64,000 nucleotides of DNA from Enoplosus armatus. Its lineage: Eukaryota; Chordata; Actinopteri; Centrarchiformes; Enoplosidae. Within the stretch, counting starts at the first letter, position 1. Each line of letters starts with the position of its first letter. Of the stretch, positions 41,501 to 51,438 are shown in pieces. The stretch is taken from contig NC_092180.1 of NCBI RefSeq assembly GCF_043641665.1, positions 5,605,391 through 5,669,390 of the forward strand, given 5' to 3'. Made by a program: the position numbers and the translations under genes. The notes beneath the pieces are model-generated. The model was given only the letters and a program-made list of their open reading frames with translations. It was not told the DNA's origin and did no database searches.

Positions 41501-42400
41501 ATTCAAGGGGATACGAGAGAGAGAGAAAGCAGGAACTGATGTAATTTCAACAATTCAAAGCTGTTTTATTTTTCTAATTGCACAGTTTCGAGTTAACATT
41601 AGCTTATCTGAAGTGAATACACATTCTCTATTGTCGAGAGCTGCTGTCGGCTCCTCGCGCTGTTCTTGCGCTTCAACATGAATGTACGTGAAGTGAAGTC
41701 AGGGACTGGGGAGGAGGAGAAACATCTCCTCTGTGACGGGGGGAAACAGGGTTTATGCAAATGTGGTGTTAATTGCCACAGATATCACCTTCAAGCACAG
41801 TTTAAAGAAAAGCTATCTCTCCCTGTGAGTCCACATTTTCTTAGAAGTCTGGAAATTTCCGTTCAGCTCGTAACAAATAAAAAATATCTTGGAGGGCTTG
41901 TAGAGCCATCAGAGACCTGACTAATCCATAATTACCCATCAGGCAGGTGCTTAGGCGCCAGTAGAACCCAATCTGTGCGCCTGCCTGTGCCCTCGTTAGG
42001 ATGTTTAAGAAGACACTGATCACCAGATTGTTACAGGCTATATCCTTTTTTGGGGCATCAACAACATTTAACATCTGCTGCATCATTTTATAATATTCAT
42101 CTCAATTATTTTATGATTCTGGTGCTTTTGACACTTCGTTACAGTATTCTGCATTTAGCTCCTCCATGACTCGCATAGTTAACACTGAAGCTTTTGACTG
42201 TTGCTTGAAGGAACTTGTAACCTTGAAAACCTGGGTTACATTTTGAGACATTACTATACAGTTCAAGGAAAGTATATACAGTATATTTTCTTTGCCCTGT
42301 CTGTTGTGGGTGCTTTGAAATCACATTTTGGAGTTTGTTTTTTTCAGGAAAGACACAGTTTTGCATATTACATGACAGAGTGTCTTCTGTTCTCTTTTAG
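38572..42400 (+). other. luzp2 intron 2 (phase 0)
   Basis: This is about 3.8 kb of non-coding sequence between exons 2 and 3. It starts gtttgg and ends tctcttttag. I see no further exon-like segment and no large repeat in it. The imperfect palindrome around 41940-41995 (caggcaggtgc... gcgcctgcctg) is the only notable secondary structure. The many short open frames lack homology and splice context. Confidence 0.7.
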
Positions 42401-42471
42401 TCGCTGAAAAATGATGACTCAGTGGCCAAGAAGGATGTGCAGAGGATTCTGGAGCTCAGCCACAAACAGAG
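42401..42471 (+). CDS. luzp2: luzp2 coding exon 3
   Basis: This 71-base exon lies between a strong acceptor (tgttctcttttag) and an AG|gtaaag donor. It begins in phase 0 and gives 23 codons, S-L-K-N-D-D-S-V-A-K-K-D-V-Q and then R-I-L-E-L-S-H-K-Q, plus two bases (AG) of a split arginine codon completed by exon 4. The remembered human LUZP2 segment (S-L-K-N-D-E-Q-S-A-K-T-D-V-Q) aligns without gaps. The first leucine continues the heptad a position from exon 2 (L41 of the spliced peptide), so the coiled coil runs across the junction. Intron phases and exon length leave little doubt about the boundaries. Confidence 0.93.
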
Positions 42472-45400
42472 GTAAAGTGAGGCATCTTGAATGACTTAAC
42501 CATGAGTTACCAACAGCACCGTGCTGCTCCCACATGTCATCCAAATCTAGGTTCGGAATTTATAATAAAAATCAGTAACGGCTGATGAATTAATCAAATG
42601 TAAGGCACTTGATGTTTTCTGAACACCTTCACCATCAATTAAGAGTTGTGTAAGCAGTACATTATAATTAATACATATTAAAGCCTGTGGAAGCTATTTC
42701 GGGCACGTCTGGATCCGAATGAAGTCCCCTCCATTTTTCCCATACACAATGTTACATGACTCAGAGATGGAGCTCTTCTACAGCTCGTGTGGGCTCATGA
42801 AACTCTCGGTTAAATCATCAGTACGAAGGAAAACAACTGTGTTAGACCATATCTGGTTCTTCGATAACAAGGTCAGAATATATATAAAAACAAAAATACA
42901 AAAAAAGGGTGCATTTTGTCAAGAAACATCCAATCACAGAGCTACAATCTGCAGCATAAAACAATACATTTTTGGATTCTGGGTTAAACCATAGACTGTA
43001 TATAAAGATGCACGACATGACTGCTCCCCAAAAGTGAAGCCAAAACGTCTCAATCGCCCCATGTTAGCGGATGGAACATCGGCCATGATTGACAGCTGAG
43101 ATTGACTGTGGTGTTCTGGCGATTGGGTCGGGCTGGTGTATGGGCGGGACCTCGCACCACGGCTCCATTAGCTGATCACCACTGCATAGACTCTCATAGA
43201 CATCACCAGCGCAAGATGGCAGCACCCGTATCCAGAATATTTTGGCTTCATTTTTGTACAGTGGGAGGAAGTGGAGATGCGTCGCCCATCTTTATATACA
43301 GTCTATGGGTTAAAACCTGGATGAATTCAGTAACTATGGTGCTGTGATTTATTGACAAATTCAATGGTAAAGAGTTACCTCTCTTATTCACGCCTCTGAC
43401 TGACTTCCTCTCCATAGCAACAGCGGTAAAAGAGCGTGGGTGTTGTAGTATTGAGCCATCTGCAAAGTCAAAATAATGGCCAAAACATGATTTTTCAGAA
43501 ATTAAGTTGAAATAATTAAAACTGCGGTCATAACATAAACCTATAGGATTGTTACATTACCCGAGAGACATCTTTAGGTATTATTTATTGAGAGTTTAAC
43601 ACTCAAATAAACAGCTGATCCGCTTCCTCAGGACTGTGTGGGGGTAGTCTGCTCAGATTTGATTGACAGTGGCCCGGCAAAACAAACAAACAATCCCACA
43701 TCTGTCATCACATTTTGAGTCCTTTATCCAATGGAGTCCCGCCCACTTCATGCCAGTGAGAAGGCCAGAGAAAGAAAGAAACACACAAATCTCAAATGTG
43801 AAACAACCAAAACTGTTCTACCTTTGGAATGAGAGTGTGTTCATATTGGATCACATCACTTATAATAAGAAGCTGATGGAGAAAATAAGCTTTTCATAAT
43901 GGCTCATTGGCTATTATTGATGCTGGTTATTTTAAGGTGTTGCCCAGTTTGCTTATACATGGCAGTATACACAGAAGCAGGTGGATCATGCATAATCCAA
44001 TCATAAAACCTTCTTGTATATTGGAAAATAACGCACCTTTTGTGAAAAAGCACGTGAAGCTTTTGTGATTTAGTGCTTTATCTCTTTGCAAGCGAGCTGG
44101 AAAAGTGTTTATCTAAAGTGCTTTACCAGTTAGGATTGTCTGATTAATGTTGTGTGTAATGAGACTTTTAATGATTAGGAGTCATTTGTGGCCTTCATGC
44201 TCTCCGAAATGTCAGCCTGATTGAAGTCCAGCCCTCCTGTGTGCAGTATCTTGATAGCCAATCAATAGCCTATCACCAGTCCATGGCAGCTCTCACATGT
44301 CATCAGGCTAAAAACCATAAAACAGCAGCTTGGCTCAATGTTGCCTAGCTAGCATTTGTGAGCTGCAGTTTTTTCAAAGTGTTATTAATCCACCTTTAGA
44401 GTTCCATGTCTGCCAAGTGTGATTACCAGCTGACTCCATCATGGCAGATGCAGACAGGTGATTCATTGCAAGTCATTTATTTTTGACAACTCTTAACAGC
44501 CATTTGATTGCTTTCTGAAAATAATTTTGCTACAAACTGTAATGCAACAAAAAAATGTTTACCAACAGACCAGGTTCACACAGTAAACATGTAAGATTTT
44601 AAGGTTTCAGAACAGTAACAACTAATTCAGGTGTAATTTAACCTGCTGTCAACCAGTTTTTACTCACTTGTCATAGGCTCCCTTCTCTGTGCTTTTAAAG
44701 TATATCAATCGCAGATGTCAGTTTGGGCAGTTCTGATCGTGTTTGTACAAAATGTTTCCAAGTCTCGGATGCAAGAGGTGGGAATATAAATGAAATGCCA
44801 AAGCAGTGGTGGTTGGCTGGTCGCTGTGAAGAAAAATGTTTGCTAGGCTGAACTTATGCCAAGAGACAAGACCACTGGCATATAAAATATAAGAGTGTAT
44901 GGCTGTTTAGCAGCGAGGTGCTTTCCATACAAACGTTAAGCGTTGCTGTATTGCCTTCGCAGATACTGCTGCTTGACAGCACCCCCGGCCAACTACGACT
45001 GCGTCATGTACTTTTAAACTTACAGCCATGCTTGGAAACAGTAAATAGACTGTTACCTCTAATTTAACTGGGCTGCCTTGTGATGTGATTTCTACAAGCA
45101 TTTTTGAAACCACTGACCCACATCACTTTCCCACTTGATTCATAATTCAGTGTGCATTGCTGTTATCTGTGAACAGGAGCATCAAACGGTACTGAAATAC
45201 CCATTGCATGCTCATGCATTAACATTTATGTTAAACACATATTGAATGCAGCACCAGTCTTCATGCAGCATGCATAAAATCATTGTGGAGCGTTCCAAAT
45301 GCTTATAGGATCCTACATAATACAACATAATACTACACATTATGCTTTCTTCATAAATCTCCTCTTTGACCTACAATCTAGTTCCCTTTTCCATTCATGG

Positions 45401-46190
45401 TGTTTGTCTTGGTGTGTGTTTGTTAAACTGTGCATTATCTTCGGGATAACCAGCCGTCCACCTAAAGAACAATTGGCTGAACCTTTGAATTCAAACAGGG
45501 AAGATTATAAATAAATGTGGAACTGTTTATGTGCGTTAAGGAAAATATATCGTAGAAGACTAAAGCAGTTCAAATGTTTGAATGCATAAACAAAGTTTGA
45601 ACAATTAAACAAAAGCAACTCTTGGTGATCAATTTAGCTACAGATATGCTACAAATACCTTCTCCCCTAATTGCACAGTCAATACGGTGTTAATGTTTGC
45701 ATTATGGCATCATTCATTCTTGAAGTGGAAAGGTAAAGCTGAAACTGTCACAAATGTGTTTCTTGATTCTTTGTGAAACTTGTGAAATCACAATATTTAT
45801 TCAACATATTTAGTTTCAAACTGTTTTGCATAATTACAAATGTCACTCATGCAAAGATGTTTGTAATTTGTAAAACATTTAAATACATTCACACAGCTTT
45901 CTTTGTGCACACTCAAAACATTTGTCAACATTTGTCTAACTGCTCAAAAAACGGCATGAACTTGACTTAAACTAATATAACAGATGACAACACAAGTAAA
46001 CTGCTGTTTTCTTTCTTTTTCTCAACAGAAGTTAACCTACAAAAAAAGTGAAAATAGCTTTAAGCAAATCAGTTTCTGTGCACCAGTGGTATATTTAAGA
46101 AAGCCATTGTGTGACAGAGCTGTGGAGGCCTCTGAGAGTGTGAGGAGGATGTGCTAACAGAGTGTTTCTCACTTCCCTCTCACTTGACAG
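42472..46190 (+). other. luzp2 intron 3 (phase 2)
   Basis: This is about 3.7 kb between exons 3 and 4, starting gtaaag and ending ctcacttgacag. It carries the TTAA-flanked piggyBac-like MITE listed separately at 42988-43309. The rest is AT-rich single-copy-looking sequence in which I recognise nothing further. Confidence 0.7.
42988..43309. mobile_element. piggyBac-like MITE with TTAA target sites
   Basis: This 322-bp element is flanked on both sides by TTAA (42984-42987 and 43310-43313). Its ends are inverted repeats of 23 bases (42988-43010 against 43287-43309) that match at 22 positions. The outer end reads CCCATAGACTGTAT on the right and ACCATAGACTGTAT on the left. TTAA duplication and CCC termini are hallmarks of the piggyBac superfamily. 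I recognise the CATAGACTGTATATAAAG terminus as an abundant teleost repeat. No transposase is encoded, so it is non-autonomous. The 81-codon open frame across it is not a gene. Confidence 0.75.
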
Positions 46191-46272
46191 AGAGGAGATG
46201 AAGTCCCTCCAGGCAGCCTTGCAGAAGCAGCTGGATGAGGCAAATGAGAGAGCAGAGAAGCAGCAGGCCACG
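46191..46272 (+). CDS. luzp2: luzp2 coding exon 4
   Basis: This 82-base exon lies between an acceptor (cctctcacttgacag) and a consensus donor (ACG|gtaaga). Its first base A completes AGA (Arg) with exon 3. The next 27 codons start E-E-M-K-S-L-Q-A-A-L-Q-K-Q-L and end A-E-K-Q-Q-A-T. The remembered human counterpart is R-E-E-M-K-S-L-Q-E-A-L-Q-N-Q-L, with A-E-K-H-Q-A-T at its end, the same length. A new heptad register is set up here: a positions L77, A84 and d positions L73, A80, Q87 of the spliced peptide, continuing into exon 5. The segment is strongly helical and highly charged, with no proline or glycine. Confidence 0.93.
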
Positions 46273-46659
46273 GTAAGACAGCGCTGACCTGACCATCAAC
46301 ATCCGGTCTCCTCTAACCAGCCCCGTCACCTGTCACACGGGCCCCCTCAGTGATACACGCTCATTACCCAGCAGCCAGCTTTCTCACCTCCTTGCCTCAC
46401 CACTTAAATGAAATAGTGAGAGAAAGCTTTGCCCCCCCTGAAACGCCCAACAGAAATTAATAAGATTGGACAAAGGCATTATAACCTAAGAACATCTATC
46501 CATCTATCTAGCCACCTCTCCATCTACAGTATCTACCTTTCCTTCCATCCATCTCTGCTGCCCAATGGACCGTCACTTTGCTTCTAATTAAATTCCACAC
46601 AGGTATCTTGAACACTATCTGGCAAATTCAATGAATCACTTGGTCTATATAATCTCAGA

Positions 46660-46960
46660 ACATGGTGAAAAATACCTGTCACCATTTCCCAGAGCCCAAG
46701 GGAAATGATGAAGCCCAATGTGTTGAAATTGCTTATTTTGTTTGACCAGCAGTCCAAAACCCAAAGATATTAAGTCTATCATATAAGATAACGAAAAGGA
46801 GCAAATCGTCACATTTAAGGAGCTGGAACAAATGACTGTTTGGCATTTTTACTTGACTAATATGACTAATGAGAAAGGATCATTTGATTATTGAAATAGT
46901 TGCTAATTAGTTTTCCGTTGAGCAACAAATCAATTAATCAACTAATCATTTCAGCTCCAG
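46660..46960 (+). repeat. GATTAAT-family teleost repeat
   Basis: It contains ccatttcccagagcccaagg, tgaaattgcttattttg, cagtccaaaacccaaagat, and near the end ttgctaattag, aatcaattaatcaactaatc and atttcagctcc. This is the near-complete form of a very common fish repeat whose ends are rich in GATTAAT and whose termini read GGGCTGCAAC or its complement. It is non-coding. Superfamily is uncertain, possibly a non-autonomous DNA transposon. Confidence 0.65.
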
Positions 46961-48512
46961 TCATTTCAAATGTAATGGTTTGTAGAACTAAAGCTTTTAT
47001 TTTACACACCAATCTTAAATAAATATGTATGCAGATGATACTCTGCTAATAATTGTGGTATTTGGAGTTGAGTTGCAAAATGCATACAAATAGTTCAAGT
47101 TAAACGTGTGTGAATCCATTTCACCACTTAACTCAACAGCAATTAGTGAGTATATTAAGATTACCTAAAGGCTGTGTGTCTCTATACAAGGCTTTGAGCT
47201 GAAACAAATTAATCCAAATCAAATTACTACTGAATCTGCTTGACCAGCATTTTTCATGGTTACAGCATATTGACATTATTATGAAAAGAAATGGGAAGAC
47301 GCATTCAATGTCAACAGAAAATGTTACCTTTACTCCCTCTGTAATTATGACAAAAATAATTAATTACTATTGTTCAACATACATGATCTTCTGCTAATTA
47401 AAGGCACTTTGACCTCTAATTAGTGTGCTAGACTGGTCCTTTGTTGTCGGCAGTGCCTTCACATTTAAGAAGCATATAAAATTATCTTAAAGACTCTGTT
47501 ACACTTGAAGTGTGAGAAATGAAATGACTTTTAAAGACCTTGATTTAGAAAATGTAGCCTTGCAAGCAAATGGTAATTCTTCAGAGGACAAGTGTTTACA
47601 TAAAATTGTATGCCTGTTGAATAAACTGAACTACACTAGCTTCTTAACCCAAACTGCTGCATTTGAGCCCAAGTTTGCTGGAATACGAACTCATTTAAAA
47701 TGCATTGTAGCAAGTCCACGGAGGTGTTGTGTTATTGAAAGTTGTGTTTATACATGTGCTATATCTTACTGCATTGTCCCACATTTGTATCTTCATACTA
47801 TTCAGCGAAACCACCTCTTGTTCTGCCACCAAACTCCTTATCAACAAATCAGCATGAAGCCCGTCTGGCTGCACTGACAGGCCTGGAATTATTCTGGGGT
47901 TTTCAATATAGGCTAATGAAAATCCTGTCCTATAATACTCCTGCCATCTTTTGCACAGTCACGAAGTTTAATGTGAGCCATGACATTACGATCAACAATC
48001 AAATAAACTGCACTCTGTGAGATAAACTGTAGTACAGTAACATTTCAAGTGACATTCTTGCCATTTTCCTAAGACCAGTGGCAAATTCCAGTTGTTGGGT
48101 TTTATGGTTTGAGTTGACATTTATGTTCTCTTAAATGGTATTAATCACCCCCGCTGAGATTCAAGAAAGACCACCTCTGCAGCAAGCAAATGTCACACAT
48201 TCAACAGAACAATGAAATAGTGTATCTGGTTTAGAAATATTAGTGTCCACGTAAGATTTTAGTTTCAGCTTCTGTTGTGCAGAAATCACCAAAAGCACAC
48301 ATGAAGCAGAACACAAAAAAATTGGTTAAAAATTATAGGGAAATTAAAAGAAATGAAAAAAGTAGGAATGGGAAGAGATTCCAGACAATCTCTATTTATG
48401 TTTTCATGAAGAAGGCTTTTAATTTTCCAAGCGAGGTGCCTCTTTAACTTCAAATATGGAGAATCACAACATAATTGTAGGGCTTCCACTTACATTTCTT
48501 TTCATTACCTTA

Positions 48513-48645
48513 TAATTAGACTTCAGACCACATGTTTAGAAGCTGTCCTTTGATGTTTTCATATTGCTTGTTTTGTCTGATCAAAAACAACCAAAGATAT
48601 TAAAATTACAATGATATAGAAAAGCAGTAAATACACAACTAACAT
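48513..48645 (+). repeat. GATTAAT-family repeat, left part of interrupted copy
   Basis: The segment tgatgttttcatattgcttg followed by ttttgtctgatcaaaaac and aaagatatta matches the middle of a common teleost repeat, also present at 46660. The copy stops near 48645 and its 3' end resumes at 49096, on the far side of another repeat. Confidence 0.6.
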
Positions 48646-48652
48646 TTTAACA

Positions 48653-49095
48653 GTTGTAGCCACGTTAGCAGCTTGGCTCTATGGATGGTTATCTCAGTCC
48701 ACCACTTTGATCCAGACTGAAATATCTCAACCACCATCGAGTGGACTGTAAAAATTTGATGCAAATATCAATGGTGCCCAGAGGCTGACTTTTCCTCTAA
48801 CACCATTATGAGGACATTTAATATATTAGGTTTTAAGTAAAATGTCTCAAAATGTCTTGGACTACCATGAAATTTTGTACAGACATGCATTTACATCAGG
48901 TCTACTAATGACATTCCCATCAGCCTCAGTTGTACTTTGTGTTAAGTGCTACTTCAGGATAACATGCTAAATTAACATGATGGACATCGTAAATATTACC
49001 TGCCAAACATAAGCATGTTAGCATGCCGATGTTAGCTTAAAGCACTGCTGTGCCTAAGTACAGCCTTTCTGAACCACTGGCATGGCTGTAAACTC
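48653..49095 (+). repeat. abundant teleost interspersed repeat, inserted in another repeat
   Basis: It starts about gttgtagccacgttagcagc and ends gcatggctgtaaactc. It includes the phrases gaaatatctcaaccaccatc, atgacattcccatcagcctc, agcatgttagcatgccgatg and gtgcctaagtacagcc, which I recognise from a very abundant fish repeat. There is no coding capacity. Its class is not settled from this sequence. It separates the two halves of a GATTAAT-family copy. Confidence 0.65.
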
Positions 49096-49175
49096 TTTAA
49101 TGATAAATCGATTATTAAAACTGTTGTAAGTACATTTTCTGTCGATTGACTAATCAATTAAAATTACCTCTGCAT
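49096..49175 (+). repeat. GATTAAT-family repeat, right part of interrupted copy
   Basis: The run taatgataaatcgattatta, then cattttctgtcgattgac and taatcaatta, matches the 3' end of the family seen at 46900-46950. It continues the copy that breaks off at about 48645. Confidence 0.6.
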
Positions 49176-49389
49176 CCATATCTCATTTAGTCCAGCTCAA
49201 TAGTCCAACTGCATTAGTGCAACACCTACCTCATGCAGTGCTTAATTTTCCTTCTCACTTTAATTATTTACATTTCAAAATCCATATAGAGCGAGAGCTA
49301 GCTTAAATACACATTAAATACTGTTATTATTTTGACCTTAGTTTTTTCTCCTTTTAACTAAAAACCCAAATGCTGCACCAGGATGTGTG

Positions 49390-49530
49390 TGTGTTTTTTT
49401 TTAACCATTCCCTGGGGCTGTGGCGGTGACTAAAAGGCTTAAACATGAACCTTGATGTTATCATGCCCTGCTTGGGGATGTGAGTCAACTGGCCAGGCTT
49501 GGTTTAGAGTTCCCTTGGGTACATACCTGG
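49390..49530 (+). repeat. local direct duplication, copy 1
   Basis: This block in luzp2 intron 4 is repeated about 974 bp downstream. The best part, 49457-49492, matches 50431-50466 at 35 of 36 bases. Around it are a T-run, ctggggctgtggcggtgact upstream and agttcccttgggt downstream, also paralleled in copy 2. Confidence 0.6.
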
Positions 49531-50367
49531 TATGAGGTCACCAGCCCCATGAATCTTTTCCTATTTGTCCTCCAGAATAATCTTGATGACCTCTCTCAAG
49601 GACACACAATGCTTAAAAAAAAAAACACCTTTTCAGAATGAAAAGCTGAAGGATGAAACATTGACCTGTATCTCTCCCACACACACAGAATTCTTCTTTC
49701 TATCGGAGTTCTTTTAAATATACTGTAGCCCCTGGCAGCTGTTTGCCATCTGCAGTTGGTGTTTGAACCTCTGTCTGGCTGCTAAACATAAGCCACAGGC
49801 CTGCACCACCAAGACATGCTGAGCTCATGATAAAAGGATGCCGATAAACAAAGATATCACTCTGACATGATAAGCATACGGGCTATTAAATCAGGCACAC
49901 TGTGGAAAATAGGCAGCCGCTCACTGCAAGAAGAAATGCCTCGGTGTATCATATGTACCACAGTCGGACAGTCTCGGATGGAACTTTTCTGGACACTTGT
50001 TATGCTAAACTAACTTTGTATGACACGAGAGAAATATAATATGCGCCGGAGGTTTCTTTTAATCAGAGTTAAAAAGTCTTTAAGCCTTGATGGGTGGCCA
50101 GCTGAAAAGTGGGGTGGCTCTGCGTTACTGTCACTTAAGAGGAGCCTCAATATATGGCCTGAATGTAAACTTTCTAATGCTGCTCATACTGGTTAAATTA
50201 AAGTCAATAAATCAAATGCCAGCCCTGCTTTTGCTACTCGCACTGGCATATTAACAAGCCTTCAGTATACTTAACTGCTAATGCATAGAGGCTGCTTTAA
50301 TTTCCTTTTTATTCAGTGACATTCTGAGCAAACGCTGGACCAGGACGGTCTTTCTTTCTGATTTATA

Positions 50368-50500
50368 TGTTTCTTTTTTTTTTTTCCCTATTGTCAGGGG
50401 CAATGACAGTGACTGAACGTGACCTTTGGTGTTATCATGCCATGCTTGGGGATGTGAGTCAACTGGTGTGGTTCACAGTTCCCCAGGGTGCCTCGCTAGG
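50368..50500 (+). repeat. local direct duplication, copy 2
   Basis: The core 50431-50466 matches copy 1 with one mismatch. It is preceded by a T-run and caggggcaatgacagtgact and followed by cagttccccagggt. A 17-base piece of the core (tgccatgcttggggatg) recurs at 52901-52917 beyond exon 5. Confidence 0.6.
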
Positions 50501-51375
50501 AAGTGAAAGAAAATGTGACTTTGAATTTTGTCAACAAAAAAAAGGGAAATATTTTTTTTTGTTTCTGCACAGACATTTGCTTTTGGTAGTAGCCTAATAT
50601 ATGATATAAATCAAGATTAGTAATATCAGTTAAAGGGTTAGCCTGGTGATAGTCTATTTTTGTTATTGTTAACAAATCCGATGAAAAGACCAAAACCAAC
50701 AATGAACTGATACAACAAACAAGTGCTGTTTGTCCAAAGCCTGATACAGCCTATTCATCTGTGCCAGAGATTCATTGTTGTCCAAAGACTTAAAAAAATA
50801 CATCAATGGCGCACACAGTTACATGTTCCTTCATTACGATGAATGCGAGCACTGTATTTTATTTTATTTTTCAATCCCTCGTAAACCATCCTGCTGTTTT
50901 AAAAAAAGGTAATAGACCACCAAATGTGTATAAATCCGCAGTTGAAATCAGTCCTTAAAAAACGATTTACTGCCGCTTGATTAATATCTGCTAAAAACCA
51001 CAGTGCCCGTCTGTTTTGCGCCTTCAGTACTAACAAATAGTCTTGGGGTAAGTGCCACAGACATGCTGGGGAAGTATTTGTGGGGATGATTTGTTGGTTT
51101 TGGTATTTTAATTGGATATTTTCACAATAACAAAGAAAGATATTGCCTGCTTTGTCCTTTAATAGTGGAGGAAAGTAAATCAGATAGTGAAATGTCTTTT
51201 TTGTTAATTGCCATAATTGCCTTCATTCAATGCACTTAATTTCACGTATGCTGCTCAAATGGGGCACACTCAACATCCATAACCTCCATTAAATATGTTC
51301 ACTGAATGGGAAGAAAAACACACAGTATTCAGCATTCACTATGATCATCTGTGTTTTGTCCTTTTCTGTCTTCAG

Positions 51376-51438
51376 ATCAAATTTCTTAAAGTGGAGATGG
51401 AGAAAAAAACCAAAATCATCAAGGACTTACAGCAAGAG
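51376..51438 (+). CDS. luzp2: luzp2 coding exon 5
   Basis: This 63-base, 21-codon exon (phase 0 at both ends) lies between a good acceptor (tttctgtcttcag) and a textbook donor (GAG|gtgagt). It encodes I-K-F-L-K-V-E-M-E-K-K-T-K, then I-I-K-D-L-Q-Q-E. The remembered human segment is I-N-F-L-K-T-E-V-E-R-K-S-K, then M-I-R-D-L-Q-N-E, so most changes are conservative. The heptads continue with a = I91, M98, I105 and d = L94, K101, L108 of the spliced peptide. An in-frame ATG at 51295 precedes it inside the intron, but this reads through the polypyrimidine tract and is probably chance. The following exon was not found downstream in the window. Confidence 0.92.

Larger units (their letters stand above)
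46273..51375 (+). other. luzp2 intron 4 (phase 0)
   Basis: This is about 5.1 kb between exons 4 and 5, starting gtaaga and ending ttttctgtcttcag. It is the most repeat-loaded intron seen here. It contains a GATTAAT-family repeat (46660-46960), a second copy of that family split by another teleost repeat (48513-49175), and a directly duplicated block at 49390-49530 and 50368-50500. Open frames of 60-120 codons in this intron have no recognisable similarity. Confidence 0.7.
38454..51438 (+). other. luzp2: luzp2 gene body, partial (exons 2-5 with introns 2-4)
   Basis: Four + strand exons joined by GT-AG introns form part of luzp2, which encodes leucine zipper protein 2, a predicted secreted coiled-coil protein mainly expressed in the nervous system in mammals. 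Spliced, they give 111 residues rich in Glu, Lys, Gln and Leu with no stop. The pieces follow remembered vertebrate LUZP2 in order and without gaps, from just after the signal peptide to about a third of the way through the protein. Exon lengths are 118, 71, 82 and 63 bases and the introns are about 3.8, 3.7 and 5.1 kb. The human gene is known to be very large with few small exons, which fits. The signal-peptide exon and the C-terminal exons were not found and probably lie outside the window. Exon numbering assumes the human arrangement. Confidence 0.9.

Noticed and set aside
43102..43347. 81-codon open frame in intron 3
   Set aside because: It lies mostly inside the TTAA-flanked MITE and ends beyond it.
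49630..49740. ttttcag followed by an open frame beginning N-E-K-L-K-D-E, resembling a coiled-coil exon in intron 4
   Set aside because: No GT donor at a suitable place, the peptide turns non-helical, and exons 4 and 5 already join to match LUZP2 without a gap.
51295..51375. In-frame ATG upstream of luzp2 exon 5, a possible alternative start
   Set aside because: The frame reads through the polypyrimidine tract of a good acceptor; no promoter features are visible. Transcript data would be needed to revive it.
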